This document shows positions 52,368-62,288 of a stretch of DNA of 64,000 nucleotides, piece by piece (positions within the stretch are counted from its first letter, which is position 1; each line of letters opens with the position of its first letter). Source of the stretch: Chryseobacterium pennae (GTDB lineage Bacteria; Bacteroidota; Bacteroidia; Flavobacteriales; Weeksellaceae). A program made the translations under genes and the position numbers. The DNA is taken from positions 1 to 64,000 of the forward strand of contig NZ_QNVT01000022.1 in the NCBI RefSeq assembly GCF_003385515.1, written 5' to 3'. The notes under the pieces are model-generated. The model ran no database searches. It was not told the DNA's origin and worked only from the letters and a program-made list of their open reading frames with translations.

Positions 52368-53495
52368 TTATCGGATTAAAAATAAAGAAGACCAGTCTTT
52401 ATTAGGCAAAAGAGATAATCCTATGCCGGAAAGGCCTTCTAAAAGCCCTATATTATAGACATATTCATCCGCTGATTTATATAGAAAACAGCATTGTTGA
52501 TCTTTGGGAGAATAATAAGATTTTGTAATTTCTTGCCAGTAATCACCGGCTTCTTTAAACAGAATATTTCCGGTTTGGTCATAAAATGAATGGTATATCG
52601 AAGAAATGCCGGCACTCCCGTGGCAAACCGAAGCATCGGTTACCTTACTGGAATCGTCATGCTTTCTCAGGGTAGTTTTTAAAAGTATTTCCAGTGCTTT
52701 ATCCTGTAGACTTTTATCCTTAATCAATTCACCTATTTTATAAAGAATACAGGCTATGCCAAGGTCTCCATAGCACCAGGCAAGGCGTGATGCGTACTTT
52801 GAATTTTCTTTACTGCCTTCAATGACAGAAGGAAACACAGATTCAGTATTTTCCTCTGATGCATAAGCTAAGAACTCTGATGCCGTTTTTTTGATAAAAG
52901 AAATATCCTTGTCGGAATCTGCTATGCAGGCCAAAAGAAAAAGGTTGGGCAGAAAGCCATGGGAAATACCAAAATTTGAAATGTTGTCTTCCTTATTTTT
53001 AGGACTTTGCCAGAATAGATCTGTCTTTTTACGAACGATGGTTTCCTTAAGGATATGCAAAAGATCTTTATCAAGTTCTCGGATATCCAATCGATTATTT
53101 AGAAAGGGCATCAGGAGACCATTTCCTCCATAAAAAAAATCAAAGTTGTCGTTTTCAAATTCTTCTATAGCCTGTTCCAGCATTACATTACCGATATCTT
53201 CAAAATCCAGAAAATCAAGAGCACACCATTGAGAGTTTTCCAGATAGTATGAACAGGAGAGTACTCCTGCCAATCCTGAAGCATAGGAAAGATCAATTCT
53301 TTCATTTTCAATATCATTGAAAATAAGATCTCGATATCCAGCTATTTTTTGTTCGGCAGCCTGATCGTATAACTCAGGATAAGCGCTAAAATAATGATGA
53401 AGAAATATCAACTCTGAACAGGCTCCGTTCATAAGCCCTATATGCTGGTGTTCGTAGTTTAATATGTTTTTATATATGTGATGAAGTATTGACAT
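52368..53495 (-). CDS. lanC: Lanthionine synthetase C-like cyclase
   Basis: The 375-residue protein has the LanC alpha/alpha-barrel landmarks: GISHG (His179), AWCYGDLGIA (Cys241) and VCHGSAG (Cys291-His292). These supply the zinc ligands and the catalytic His. It catalyses addition of Cys thiols to dehydrated Ser/Thr to give lanthionine rings. The gene overlaps lanB by 26 bp, so the two are translationally coupled. The precursor is the 73-residue peptide at 56549. Confidence 0.9.
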   Translation of the reverse strand: MSILHHIYKNILNYEHQHIGLMNGACSELIFLHHYFSAYPELYDQAAEQKIAGYRDLIFNDIENERIDLSYASGLAGVLSCSYYLENSQWCALDFLDFEDIGNVMLEQAIEEFENDNFDFFYGGNGLLMPFLNNRLDIRELDKDLLHILKETIVRKKTDLFWQSPKNKEDNISNFGISHGFLPNLFLLACIADSDKDISFIKKTASEFLAYASEENTESVFPSVIEGSKENSKYASRLAWCYGDLGIACILYKIGELIKDKSLQDKALEILLKTTLRKHDDSSKVTDASVCHGSAGISSIYHSFYDQTGNILFKEAGDYWQEITKSYYSPKDQQCCFLYKSADEYVYNIGLLEGLSGIGLSLLPNKDWSSLFLIR

Positions 53496-56400
53496 TGTTT
53501 TTTAAGCTGAAAAATTGTTTTTTTAATATTTTTTCAATGAGGCAGTAGATTAAATACTCGTGCAGTCTGTTGTCGCTTCTCACAACCCGTATGATATGCA
53601 TATGGATGATATTGGCAAGATTTCCGAGTGTATTCTCATCCGTTATTGCCGGAAGGTCTTTCTGAATATCATTACGGAATTTTATATGAACAGGAGAAAG
53701 TATTCCATCTGTCTCATTGATGATCCGTTCTATTTCATCAGAAAAAGCTTTATATTTCGCATTTATAAATGAAGTTTTTAATGGCGACATATTAAATTCG
53801 CGTGCAAGACTGTTTTTTACTCCGCTTACAAATTGTAGCTGATTTTCCGTACTGAGATTGAACAGACTGAAGTAAAAAAAGATATGCTGTATAGGATACA
53901 TCCATAAAATATCTGTATTGGCCTCTTCAATATTTTTTTCGATAATGGAAGCAGAAATCAATGAGTCATAAAAGAATATTTTTTCAAAAACCGGAGTTTT
54001 ATCACCATCATATCGCTCAATTTCTCTTTCATAAGTATCATATGAAATTTTGTGTATTTTTTCACCCAGATACTTTTTAAGCAAAGCATTGAGGTGAGAT
54101 TTGATTTCCATATGGTTGCTTAAAGGAGCAAAAATCCTGAATCTCAAGTGGAAATCGGGATCATAGTACTTTATATAGAAAAAGTGCTCTATGAGTTTAT
54201 TGGATTGCAGAAAACCAAGAATTCCTACCATTTCACAGATCAAAAGATCGGAAAATACTTTCCCGGTGTAAATTTTTAAATAAATACAGTCATCAACCTC
54301 GGGAAACAAAGATCTTGAAACCGCAGAATGTTCTACCTGCGCACGTTTGATTTCATATTTCTGTTCAAATTTTTCGTTTTTAAAAAACAATAAAAATTCG
54401 TTATTGATCATTTTTCCTTCTGTATTAAAGGTTACAGGAGTAAATTGATCCGAAAGAGATTCCGTTATTTTTAATTTTTGCTTCTTCTTGAGCTGTGTTA
54501 AGAAAGTTTTTCTTGATATTTCCTGATTTAAAAGGATATATAATTCATTGTCTCCTTCTGAAATGAAAAAGTTGCCCTGTATATTAAGCGTATCAAGGTT
54601 TTTATCAAAATGGGTAAGAGCCTCTGAAATACTTGTCTTTTTATTTTCAAAGAAGTCATGATATTCGATCTGCCAGGTTGCTTTCTTGACAATGAAATTT
54701 CCTTTTTGTAATCTCGGGAAAAATTTAAAAAGATTTAATAATGAATCCTCATTAATTAATAGACTGCTGTTATACTGAGCCTGAAAATCGAGAAGGAATT
54801 CAAAAACAGGACTGTTCGTAGGATGCATAATATTATAGGCATTGGAAAATACAGGAAGTACTTTTTTACCCAGGGATTTTGACCGCAGAACCACCTGATC
54901 GTTCACAACAGAAACATACAGATCGCTTAGTTCTATTTTCTTTTTGCCGCTGATTTCGTCAATATATCCGATATAATATTCTGTATTGATTTTTCTTTCT
55001 ATTACATTTCCGATTTTTTCAGACGGAAGATGTACAATTTCAGCAATGATGGTATCTTCATCATAATATTTTTTTTCCTGCTCATCAATTTCATCCATTG
55101 TGTGGGCAATGTCTTTCTGGTTGGAAAAACGCCCCAGAATTTTTCTTGGTGAATGAAATGAAATATAGTCAATAAAATAAACAGGGTTACCTGTATTTTG
55201 ATCTAGAAATATAGATGCTTTATAAGATTTGAAAGGGAAGAATTCACTGACCTTTTCCGGGAGAAAAATTTCGTAATTTTGTCCCAGCTCATTAAGGTCA
55301 ATGCTTGTTTTTTTATTTTTAAGACAGTTCAGAATAGGGTAAGAATATTGAACCTCTTTTTGATTGAGGGTGATATTTTCCTCCTGCATATTTTCTTTTG
55401 GCCATGCCAGAATCAGATTGCCAGCATCTACATTTTCGGAGTTAGCAAATTTTCCGTATCCTACACCAAATTCAATGTCCAAAGCGTGTAATAAACTTAC
55501 TTCCTGCTGGTCATATTTTTTAATAAAACTCTTCTTAAAACTGACGATTCTGTAAGGAGTCTGATTTTCCAGAGTACTGAATCTTTCAAAAATAGAATCA
55601 CTTTTTTGAATGTCCTCCAAAAACCTTTTAGGCATGGTATCTGAGGTCTCAAAAAAAAGGTCAATATGTAAAGGAACTTTTTTATGTTCAGGAATTGAAA
55701 GAATTTCAGCTACTTTTTTTTGTGTATTACATCGGTCGATATACTTTTTTAGTTCATGAAATTCTGAATTCTCAATATTTTTATCGAGGAAATTGATGAT
55801 ATGTTGTGTTTCACTTCCGGAATAAGACTGAGACGGATTGAGTATTTGTTCGTCCGTAAGTTCATGGAAAAATTCTTCTGCTTCTTCCTGTGTAACGTCA
55901 TTTTCAGTTTGAATAAAACTGATGATTTCTTCGGGAGTTCTTTCATGTTTACAAAATCTTGTAATAGAACCTATAGATTCATCTTTTTCTATCGTTATTA
56001 AGCGATAATCTCTTCCGATAATTCCTGTGTAACACTGAAGGAATTTGTACTCATCAAAAATTTCATACCATGTATTATTGGTGAGATAGGTATCATGTTT
56101 TTCCAGTGAATTTACTATTTTGTAAAGGTATTCCGAGTCAAATCTCAATACCGGATAGGAATGGTTCCATGTTATTTTTGTTGCAGAAGATTCCGATGAA
56201 TTTTTAAGGGAACCTAAACCGGAAAACAGACCGAAAGGAGTGGGTCTTGTAGTATATCGTGAAAGATATTTATATAATGAAATTTCAAGTTTTTCTTTTT
56301 GCTCAGCATTTTTTTTTGAAAACTCTTTTGTCATCTCATGATAAAAATTTAATGACGACAGCTTAATAGCATCCATTACTGTCTCATTACAGGAAATATT

Positions 56401-56505
56401 TTCAATGACATCTGATGTTGCATAAAAGCTGTTTAAATCATCAGGTGAAAGAACGGGAGTTCTCAATATTGTGTAATGAAATGGAGTATATTGCTTTGAG
56501 GACAT
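53470..56505 (-). CDS. lanB: Lanthipeptide dehydratase (full-length LanB)
   Basis: The 1011-residue protein covers the N-terminal tRNA-glutamylating domain (with RPTPFGLFSGLGSL near residue 95) and the C-terminal elimination domain (SpaB_C/thiopeptide type, with IKYYDPDFHLRFRIFAP). It uses glutamyl-tRNA to activate Ser/Thr of the precursor and then eliminates glutamate to give dehydroamino acids. It is a single chain, unlike the split LanB of pinensin-type clusters. It sits between the precursor gene (43 bp) and lanC (overlap). Confidence 0.9.
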   Translation of the reverse strand: MSSKQYTPFHYTILRTPVLSPDDLNSFYATSDVIENISCNETVMDAIKLSSLNFYHEMTKEFSKKNAEQKEKLEISLYKYLSRYTTRPTPFGLFSGLGSLKNSSESSATKITWNHSYPVLRFDSEYLYKIVNSLEKHDTYLTNNTWYEIFDEYKFLQCYTGIIGRDYRLITIEKDESIGSITRFCKHERTPEEIISFIQTENDVTQEEAEEFFHELTDEQILNPSQSYSGSETQHIINFLDKNIENSEFHELKKYIDRCNTQKKVAEILSIPEHKKVPLHIDLFFETSDTMPKRFLEDIQKSDSIFERFSTLENQTPYRIVSFKKSFIKKYDQQEVSLLHALDIEFGVGYGKFANSENVDAGNLILAWPKENMQEENITLNQKEVQYSYPILNCLKNKKTSIDLNELGQNYEIFLPEKVSEFFPFKSYKASIFLDQNTGNPVYFIDYISFHSPRKILGRFSNQKDIAHTMDEIDEQEKKYYDEDTIIAEIVHLPSEKIGNVIERKINTEYYIGYIDEISGKKKIELSDLYVSVVNDQVVLRSKSLGKKVLPVFSNAYNIMHPTNSPVFEFLLDFQAQYNSSLLINEDSLLNLFKFFPRLQKGNFIVKKATWQIEYHDFFENKKTSISEALTHFDKNLDTLNIQGNFFISEGDNELYILLNQEISRKTFLTQLKKKQKLKITESLSDQFTPVTFNTEGKMINNEFLLFFKNEKFEQKYEIKRAQVEHSAVSRSLFPEVDDCIYLKIYTGKVFSDLLICEMVGILGFLQSNKLIEHFFYIKYYDPDFHLRFRIFAPLSNHMEIKSHLNALLKKYLGEKIHKISYDTYEREIERYDGDKTPVFEKIFFYDSLISASIIEKNIEEANTDILWMYPIQHIFFYFSLFNLSTENQLQFVSGVKNSLAREFNMSPLKTSFINAKYKAFSDEIERIINETDGILSPVHIKFRNDIQKDLPAITDENTLGNLANIIHMHIIRVVRSDNRLHEYLIYCLIEKILKKQFFSLKNNVNTSSHI

Positions 56506-56548
56506 AATATTTTTAAATTGGAGATGACAAAAGAGATCAATTGTTTAA

Positions 56549-56770
56549 TTAGCAGTTACCACAATCTGCAGTACAGTTTGCTTTTGAACAGTTTAGCAGG
56601 TGAGTATGCATAAATTTAGACATACAACCGTCTGAACATCCAGCAGTAAACAATCCTACATTCCCATCCATGTCGATGGCTTTACCTCCTTTTATTTCAA
56701 AAAGGTTGTTTTTGCTTAAGTTTTGTACATTCTTTTTTGAGATTGTCAATTTTTTGTTTGAATTTTTCAT
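56549..56770 (-). CDS. lanA: Class I lanthipeptide precursor
   Basis: The 73-residue peptide has a leader of the Bacteroidota class I type (KKLTISKKNVQNLSKNNLFE, then GG at 28-29). The core is 44 residues and contains six Cys (45, 49, 61, 66, 70, 73) and six Ser/Thr (42, 46, 51, 56, 62, 67). Equal numbers of Cys and Ser/Thr would allow up to six rings. Cleavage after GG is probable. It sits directly in front of lanB. Confidence 0.85.
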   Translation of the reverse strand: MKNSNKKLTISKKNVQNLSKNNLFEIKGGKAIDMDGNVGLFTAGCSDGCMSKFMHTHLLNCSKANCTADCGNC

Positions 56771-56777
56771 AGTAATT

Positions 56778-57431
56778 TTATTTTAAAAAATGTTGAGTTG
56801 CTTTAGTGAGCCCTTTCCAGGCATGGCCGAGAGAGTGTATCATTTCATCCGGTTCGGCTACAAGATAAAACAGAACGACAGGAATGACAGGTACTAAGCT
56901 TAAAAGAACAGCTAATACCGGAGAAATCAGATACATTCCGAAAGGATGACTGAATTTATTAGTCATATTGCTTGTAATTGCTTTAAAAACAATAAGCATT
57001 CTGTCTCTGTAATATAAAAGGATGAGAAAATCAAGAATAATATAATAGCTAAGTCTTGATGCAAAACCATTAACCATAGATGAATCCATAAAAGTAATAT
57101 CCATGATTAAAATATTAAAGGCAATGGGCAGGAAAAAAAGAGCTCCTATGATAACGGTTTTCTTATAAAGAAGAAGCGCTCCACATAGTACCTGACAAAT
57201 TCCAATGATTGTTTTAAACGGATTGTGGTCAAAAAGATACCACATCACCTTGAAAAGGCTGAGATCTTTGATGGGCTTATTTAATTCCTCAGGAGAAATA
57301 CCAAATTGTCCGTCATCGAAAAATTTAGCATATCCAAAAGACAAGAATTGCCATGCAAGCAAAACTCTGCATATCAGAATAAAATAGTCCCAATGTTTAC
57401 CCTCAAAAGTCTTTTTGGATATAGTAATCAT
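56778..57431 (-). CDS. DoxX/MauE-like membrane protein of the lanthipeptide cluster
   Basis: The 217-residue protein has about five membrane segments and the DoxX-type start (FILICRVLLAWQFLSFGYAKF). DoxX/MauE proteins are linked to thiol redox reactions in the membrane. The gene is 7 bp upstream of the precursor gene and opens the cluster. Keeping Cys residues reduced, or self-protection, is possible but not shown. Confidence 0.72.
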   Translation of the reverse strand: MITISKKTFEGKHWDYFILICRVLLAWQFLSFGYAKFFDDGQFGISPEELNKPIKDLSLFKVMWYLFDHNPFKTIIGICQVLCGALLLYKKTVIIGALFFLPIAFNILIMDITFMDSSMVNGFASRLSYYIILDFLILLYYRDRMLIVFKAITSNMTNKFSHPFGMYLISPVLAVLLSLVPVIPVVLFYLVAEPDEMIHSLGHAWKGLTKATQHFLK

Positions 57432-57582
57432 TAAGGTTATTAAGTTTTTTTTAAATATATAATAAAATTTTTAAACTTATATAATAAATGCAATAAAAAG
57501 TGTGGGTTTTTATATGTTTTTTTATTCTGATTAATTTTAATCAGTTGTTTACCAGTGGCTAATGTTGTTTTTTAGTTATTCA

Positions 57583-58080
57583 TTATGTCTTCTCGTCATA
57601 ACTGATTCCCATAAAACTGCTGGCACTTCGAGGATCATAAACTGACCATACCTTTCCCCATGAAAAAGTGAAAGTACAGCTTGGATAGGGTGTTTTCTTT
57701 TTCCGGGTTGGAGGCATTCCCAAAATTAAAGTCAAAAATTTATTATTTCGGTAAAATACCTGCATCTCCCTTTCCTCGGTCCATTCATTCCAGTCTTTCG
57801 CATCAGTGCTTTTCCATGTATTCATGTGAATGCTGTGCAGCCGATCTCCCCAAAAGCAGAGGCTGAGAGAAAGCTCATGACCTTCTATTTCCACCTCTTT
57901 AAAATAATACCAAAAATATCCGGTTTTCACATCCCACCTATTGTGATATTTCTCCTTATAAAAATCAGTTTGTTTCAGCTGATCCAGCAGCATCCCCTTG
58001 TACAGTTGTGTACCGAAATCCTTCAGTTCCAACGTTCCGTTTTCATTGTTAACCAGCATATTCAAAAAAAATGAAGCCAT
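57583..58080 (-). CDS. Uncharacterised protein
   Basis: I do not recognise this 165-residue protein. It is Trp- and Tyr-rich (YFWYYFKEVEIEGHELSLSL, FTFSWGKVWSVYDP) and looks beta-rich, with no signal peptide. It lies between the antiporter and the lanthipeptide cluster on the same strand, 151 bp before the DoxX-like gene. An immunity role is possible but equally it may be unrelated. Confidence 0.5.
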   Translation of the reverse strand: MASFFLNMLVNNENGTLELKDFGTQLYKGMLLDQLKQTDFYKEKYHNRWDVKTGYFWYYFKEVEIEGHELSLSLCFWGDRLHSIHMNTWKSTDAKDWNEWTEEREMQVFYRNNKFLTLILGMPPTRKKKTPYPSCTFTFSWGKVWSVYDPRSASSFMGISYDEKT

Positions 58081-58153
58081 AAATATACCCGTTTTTTCTT
58101 TACAGACAACGAATAATATTTACAGCTTCTTATAGAAATAGAAAATATCGGTG

Positions 58154-60439
58154 TTACGGATTTGATATGATTAATGTTGAAGGAATATCGGAGAGCCAAA
58201 GACTCTTCGTATCGATCAGGTTTTTCCAGCTTTTGCTGCTGATGAGCATCAGATCCTGGGAATTCAGGAACTCTTTTTCAATTCTTTTCTCGTTATATAA
58301 GGTGATATGATTAGGAGCTACCTGTTCAATGCTTCGGATCAGTTCTTTTACCTCAATATTGTTACGGATCTGTCCTGCAGCATCCAGAATAATGATTTGA
58401 GAATTATTATTGTTAATCAGCCTTTTTGCGTATTCCAGAAGGTAAAAATCGCTCAGGTTGAAAATCGGAACAAATACCCTGTCAGCAGTAGTAAAGTCTT
58501 TTTCTACAAGAACACCCACCGGAATGGTAGCCTTGTCCAAAACCTGCAGCGTAAGGTCATCAAAAGGAGAGTTGTTAAAAATATTTCCTTTGCCTTTTAC
58601 CGTGTTTAATAATTTTTCAGGATTGATGATTTTGGTAGTAAACCCTAATAATCGGCCTAATAAACTGCCTTCATACATAGATTTTCCAAGCATAATCAGA
58701 AGAAGGTCATAATTTCCTTTATTGGTAATATTCGTCAGATCACTTTCTACATCTGTAGAAGCTTTAAAGAGGGTAGTGACTTCCAGTTTAAGTTCCTGGG
58801 AAGTTTCTATTACATTTTTAAACTGTTCTTTCTCAAAATTTTCGATATCAAAAGCATGTAGTTCATCAACAGGAGCAATATTCATAGCGGTTACACTTTT
58901 GTTTCCATTCATTTTATGAGTGAAATTATCGGCCAGTCTAAGAAGTTTACTTCCTGATTTTGCCGTTTCAAAAGATAGAAGAACCCTGTATTTGGTATCA
59001 TCATCTTCAGGCTCTTCTTCAATCATGGACTCTTTCCCTTTGAAAAGATAATTAATAAAATCCAGACATGGACCTGTCATAAAAGTGGTAAATAAAGCCA
59101 TAATTACAAGCAATGCAAATAATTCCGGGCCTAATACTCCAAGATCGTATCCGATATTAAGTACAATAAGTTCTGTAAGCCCTCTCGTATTCATAAGTGC
59201 TCCTATCGTGAGACTGTCTTTCCAGCTTATATTCAGGAATTTTGCGGTGAGTGCACTTCCTACAAATTTTCCGGTGACCGCGGTAAGTATGATAAGGCCC
59301 CCGATTTTCCAAAGGTGAGGATCGTTGAGGAGCCCAATTTGGGTTCTCAATCCTGTAAATACAAAGAAAAGAGGAAGTAACAGAACTAATGCAACATCTT
59401 CTACTTTCTCTATAAAAAGGTTTCGGAATTTTACATTCTCAGGCATAATAGCTCCTGCCATAAACGCCCCGAAAAGCGCATGAATCCCAATAACTTCGGT
59501 TGCATATGATGAAATAATCAATACAAGAAAGAATATAGCAACCAATCCTTTATTGATAAAGCCTTTTCCCTTTTGAGACTCAGCGATTCTGTTTAAGAAA
59601 GGTCTTACAGCTTTGATCATGATATAAACATACAGGATAGCCATCAGAATAACAAATACCGATCCTGAAAAAGATCCAGCCTTTACAATCGCAATCACAG
59701 CAGCTAAAATACACCAGGCTGTAATATCATCAGCTGCAGCACAGGTAATCACGACGGTGCCTATTTTCGTTTTGTGAAGATTTCGTTCCTGAACAATCCT
59801 TGCCAATACAGGAAATGCTGTAATACTCATGGCAATGGCTATAAATAAGGCGAATGAACTGAACTGAATTCCTTCCGGTGCAAATTCTTTATAAATGAAA
59901 TAAGAAAGCCCTACACCTAATGCAAATGGAATGATAATGCTGGCATGGCTTATAACAACGGCATCATGTGCTTTTTTTCGTAAAACACTCAGATCCAGTT
60001 CCATTCCAACAATATACATAAACAGGATAAGTCCGATCTGGCTTAAAAACTGTAAGTTAGGCAACGATTCTTTAGGGAAAATAAATGCCGAAAGCTCAGG
60101 GAAATATAATCCGAAAAGTGATGGTCCCAAAACAATACCAGCAATCATTTCACCAATTACAGAGGGCTGTTTCAGCTTTATGCAGATCCATCCGAAAAGT
60201 TTGGCAACTAAAATAATGGTGACGATCTGTGCAAGAAGAAGAGCTAGCGGATGATGAAGGTTTATCAGAAATGAATCAACAAAATTTTCCCACATCGTAG
60301 AACCTGTAGCTTTGCTGGGAGTAATATTCTCCCCAACTTCCAGAGTTTTACCCTCTACAAAAAACCAATACATTAGGCATGAAAAAAATGCAATTGTACT
60401 GATGTAAAATATAATATTTTTATATTTCCCCAAATTCAT
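58154..60439 (-). CDS. CPA2-type cation:proton antiporter
   Basis: The 761-residue protein has an N-terminal hydrophobic segment. A Na+/H+ exchanger domain follows (about 70-470, GEMIAGIVLGPSLFG, AADDITAWCILA, MNTRGLTELIVLNIG), then a cytoplasmic C-terminal part with a USP-like fold (about 490-750). KefB-like CPA2 proteins exchange K+ or Na+ for protons. LytTR-type sites lie about 140 bp upstream of its start. Confidence 0.9.
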   Translation of the reverse strand: MNLGKYKNIIFYISTIAFFSCLMYWFFVEGKTLEVGENITPSKATGSTMWENFVDSFLINLHHPLALLLAQIVTIILVAKLFGWICIKLKQPSVIGEMIAGIVLGPSLFGLYFPELSAFIFPKESLPNLQFLSQIGLILFMYIVGMELDLSVLRKKAHDAVVISHASIIIPFALGVGLSYFIYKEFAPEGIQFSSFALFIAIAMSITAFPVLARIVQERNLHKTKIGTVVITCAAADDITAWCILAAVIAIVKAGSFSGSVFVILMAILYVYIMIKAVRPFLNRIAESQKGKGFINKGLVAIFFLVLIISSYATEVIGIHALFGAFMAGAIMPENVKFRNLFIEKVEDVALVLLLPLFFVFTGLRTQIGLLNDPHLWKIGGLIILTAVTGKFVGSALTAKFLNISWKDSLTIGALMNTRGLTELIVLNIGYDLGVLGPELFALLVIMALFTTFMTGPCLDFINYLFKGKESMIEEEPEDDDTKYRVLLSFETAKSGSKLLRLADNFTHKMNGNKSVTAMNIAPVDELHAFDIENFEKEQFKNVIETSQELKLEVTTLFKASTDVESDLTNITNKGNYDLLLIMLGKSMYEGSLLGRLLGFTTKIINPEKLLNTVKGKGNIFNNSPFDDLTLQVLDKATIPVGVLVEKDFTTADRVFVPIFNLSDFYLLEYAKRLINNNNSQIIILDAAGQIRNNIEVKELIRSIEQVAPNHITLYNEKRIEKEFLNSQDLMLISSKSWKNLIDTKSLWLSDIPSTLIISNP

Positions 60440-60813
60440 GATTCCTATTATTTTGATGCAAAGTTGATAAGAATAAACTGAGATTAAAATAGTTTGTTTT
60501 TTAAATGTAATGAATACAGTAAAAAATGTAATAAAAATCCTGATATTGAAATGTCTTCCTGAATTTGGCTTAGGAAACTTGAGCGTTAAGAAAATGAAGT
60601 CTGTGAACGTTAAGAAAACTGTCTAGGATTACTTATTGATAATAAAATAGATTGCTAGCGTACGGGTTCAGAGTTTTTAGAGAACAGATTTAATTTTTAG
60701 CGGAAGGTTCCAGGTCTTGAATTTTTGTTCTTTTGTTTCAAGACAGAAGAACATATATAAATAATTGGGTAGCAGATATTACTGATTGTAGGAAACAGGG
60801 GAAATTATCTGTA
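60440..60813. other. Gene-free 374-bp region between the LytTR regulator and antiporter genes
   Basis: No open frame of interest. It holds the direct repeat at 60582-60614 and an inverted repeat (GTCTTGAA / TTCAAGAC, 60714-60744). The rest is AT-rich with nothing recognised. Confidence 0.6.
60582..60614 (+). promoter_or_regulatory. Candidate LytTR binding sites
   Basis: Two direct 9-mers, AGCGTTAAG (60582-60590) and AACGTTAAG (60606-60614), are 24 bp apart. The second matches the LytTR consensus [TA][AC][CA]GTTN[AG][TG] fully, the first at 8 of 9. The spacer is 15 bp rather than the usual 12-13. A LytTR regulator gene lies 200 bp away. Confidence 0.45.
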
Positions 60814-61524
60814 TTATTTTGTAAACAGCTCCATTAGTGAATTTTTGTAAGCATCACCAATCTGAAGCTTAAGAAAATGATCATCTTCGGTAGAAATAGT
60901 GGTGATAATTTCGTTGGTTCCTAATACTTTAATGAAAGATAATGCAATGATCTCTTTTTTATTAACCTGTGCAAAATCCTTAGTGGGCAACATTTCCAGA
61001 AGGCTTTTAAAATTAAGATTCTTTAAAACAATGGTAGTTCCGTCATTGAGCATAATATCCTTATCGCGGCTGTCTATTTCAGATGTTTTAATGTAAGCGA
61101 TTTGTTCCGTTAAAATAACGGTTTTACCAATATTGCTATTCCATTCGATAAAGGTTTTCTTCTGAATTGTGCTGATTTGTTCTTTTGCTTTTTCAAAAGC
61201 CTGCACCAATCGTTCTTTTTTGATCGGCTTTCTTACATAATCTACTACGTTGAGGTCAAAAGCTTCAGCTGCGTATTCTTTATAGGCTGTGGTGAAGATG
61301 ATTTTTTTGGAACCGGAGATGATTTCTGCCACTTGAAGTCCTGTCATTCCAGGCATCTCAATATCCAGAATACAAAGGTTGCAGTCAAGGGAATTAATCT
61401 CGTTCAGGAAGGTTTTAGGATCATTGAAAGCCTTTACAACTTCTACGTCATCAATCTGTTCACATAAAAGTTTTAAATAGCTGATGGCTAATAATTCATC
61501 ATCCAGAATAACGCATTTTATCAT
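60814..61524 (-). CDS. LytTR-family response regulator
   Basis: The 236-residue protein has a receiver domain (acidic DDE at 8-10, phospho-acceptor Asp in LDIEMPG, Lys in VRKPIKKERL) and a LytTR DNA-binding domain (about 135-235, with QVNKKEIIALS). It pairs with the kinase encoded just upstream; the genes overlap by 26 bp. Confidence 0.93.
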   Translation of the reverse strand: MIKCVILDDELLAISYLKLLCEQIDDVEVVKAFNDPKTFLNEINSLDCNLCILDIEMPGMTGLQVAEIISGSKKIIFTTAYKEYAAEAFDLNVVDYVRKPIKKERLVQAFEKAKEQISTIQKKTFIEWNSNIGKTVILTEQIAYIKTSEIDSRDKDIMLNDGTTIVLKNLNFKSLLEMLPTKDFAQVNKKEIIALSFIKVLGTNEIITTISTEDDHFLKLQIGDAYKNSLMELFTK

Positions 61525-62272
61525 AGAATTCTCCTAAATTGATTTTTAATTCTGCAGTGAAGATACCGTTTTTTGAACTTTTTTCAACCTGATAGTGGGT
61601 ATTATAGATCATTTTTAATCGCTGATCTAAAGACTGGCTTCCAAAACCACTTTTTTCCTTTTCCAGATTATTCTTTAAGGAAGCTTTATTGCTCACTTTC
61701 ATGGTGAATGTCCGGTTTTCAAGTTCCATGAAAATAGAAATAAAAGAATCCTGAGCCAGAAAATCTGTATGTTTAAAAGCGTTTTCGATAAGATCAACGG
61801 AGATAAGAGGGGCAAAAACCTTCTCCTCATATAGAGAATCCGATTTATTGATCTTGAATTTTATTCTAAAGTCGAAGAGAGGATTCACTTTAATTTTATT
61901 GATCTCAATAAGGCTTAAAGCGAAGTTTAACTCTTCTTTTGGACTTACATATTTATTGTTGCTTTCGTATAAAATATAATCCAGTACATTAGCCAGCTTA
62001 TCCAGAGACATATAGGTCTGGTAAGCGTGAGACTGAACAGAATTCAGAATGTTTTTAAACAGATGTGGATTCAGCTTTGTTCCGATATGCTCCAAACGAA
62101 CCTCATTCAGCCTTTGCTCAATAATTTTATTGGATTCTGAAAGCTTGGTATTTCGCTGTTTCAGCTTTTGATTTTGGCTGAAGAGATAGATACTGGCTGC
62201 CAGAAAAAGAAAAATGGCAAAAACTCCGATGAATATCAGATAATCATGAATCATGTAGTAATTGCCTTCCAT
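61499..62272 (-). CDS. LytS-type sensor histidine kinase
   Basis: The 257-residue protein has one membrane segment (about 8-30), a short coiled coil (30-55), and the His_kinase domain with the phospho-acceptor region LNPHLFKNILNSV. A HATPase-like part follows (about 130-250; VDLIENAFKH holds the N box, KSGFGSQSLDQRLKMIY the G box). There is no periplasmic sensor, so input may come from the membrane. It phosphorylates the LytTR regulator. Confidence 0.9.
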   Translation of the reverse strand: MEGNYYMIHDYLIFIGVFAIFLFLAASIYLFSQNQKLKQRNTKLSESNKIIEQRLNEVRLEHIGTKLNPHLFKNILNSVQSHAYQTYMSLDKLANVLDYILYESNNKYVSPKEELNFALSLIEINKIKVNPLFDFRIKFKINKSDSLYEEKVFAPLISVDLIENAFKHTDFLAQDSFISIFMELENRTFTMKVSNKASLKNNLEKEKSGFGSQSLDQRLKMIYNTHYQVEKSSKNGIFTAELKINLGEFYDKMRYSG

Positions 62273-62288
62273 AGCTTGTTTTTGAAAA

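Noticed and set aside
60714..60744. Terminator of the LytTR regulator gene
   Set aside because: The stem is 8 bp with a long 15-nt loop and no T-run on the minus strand.
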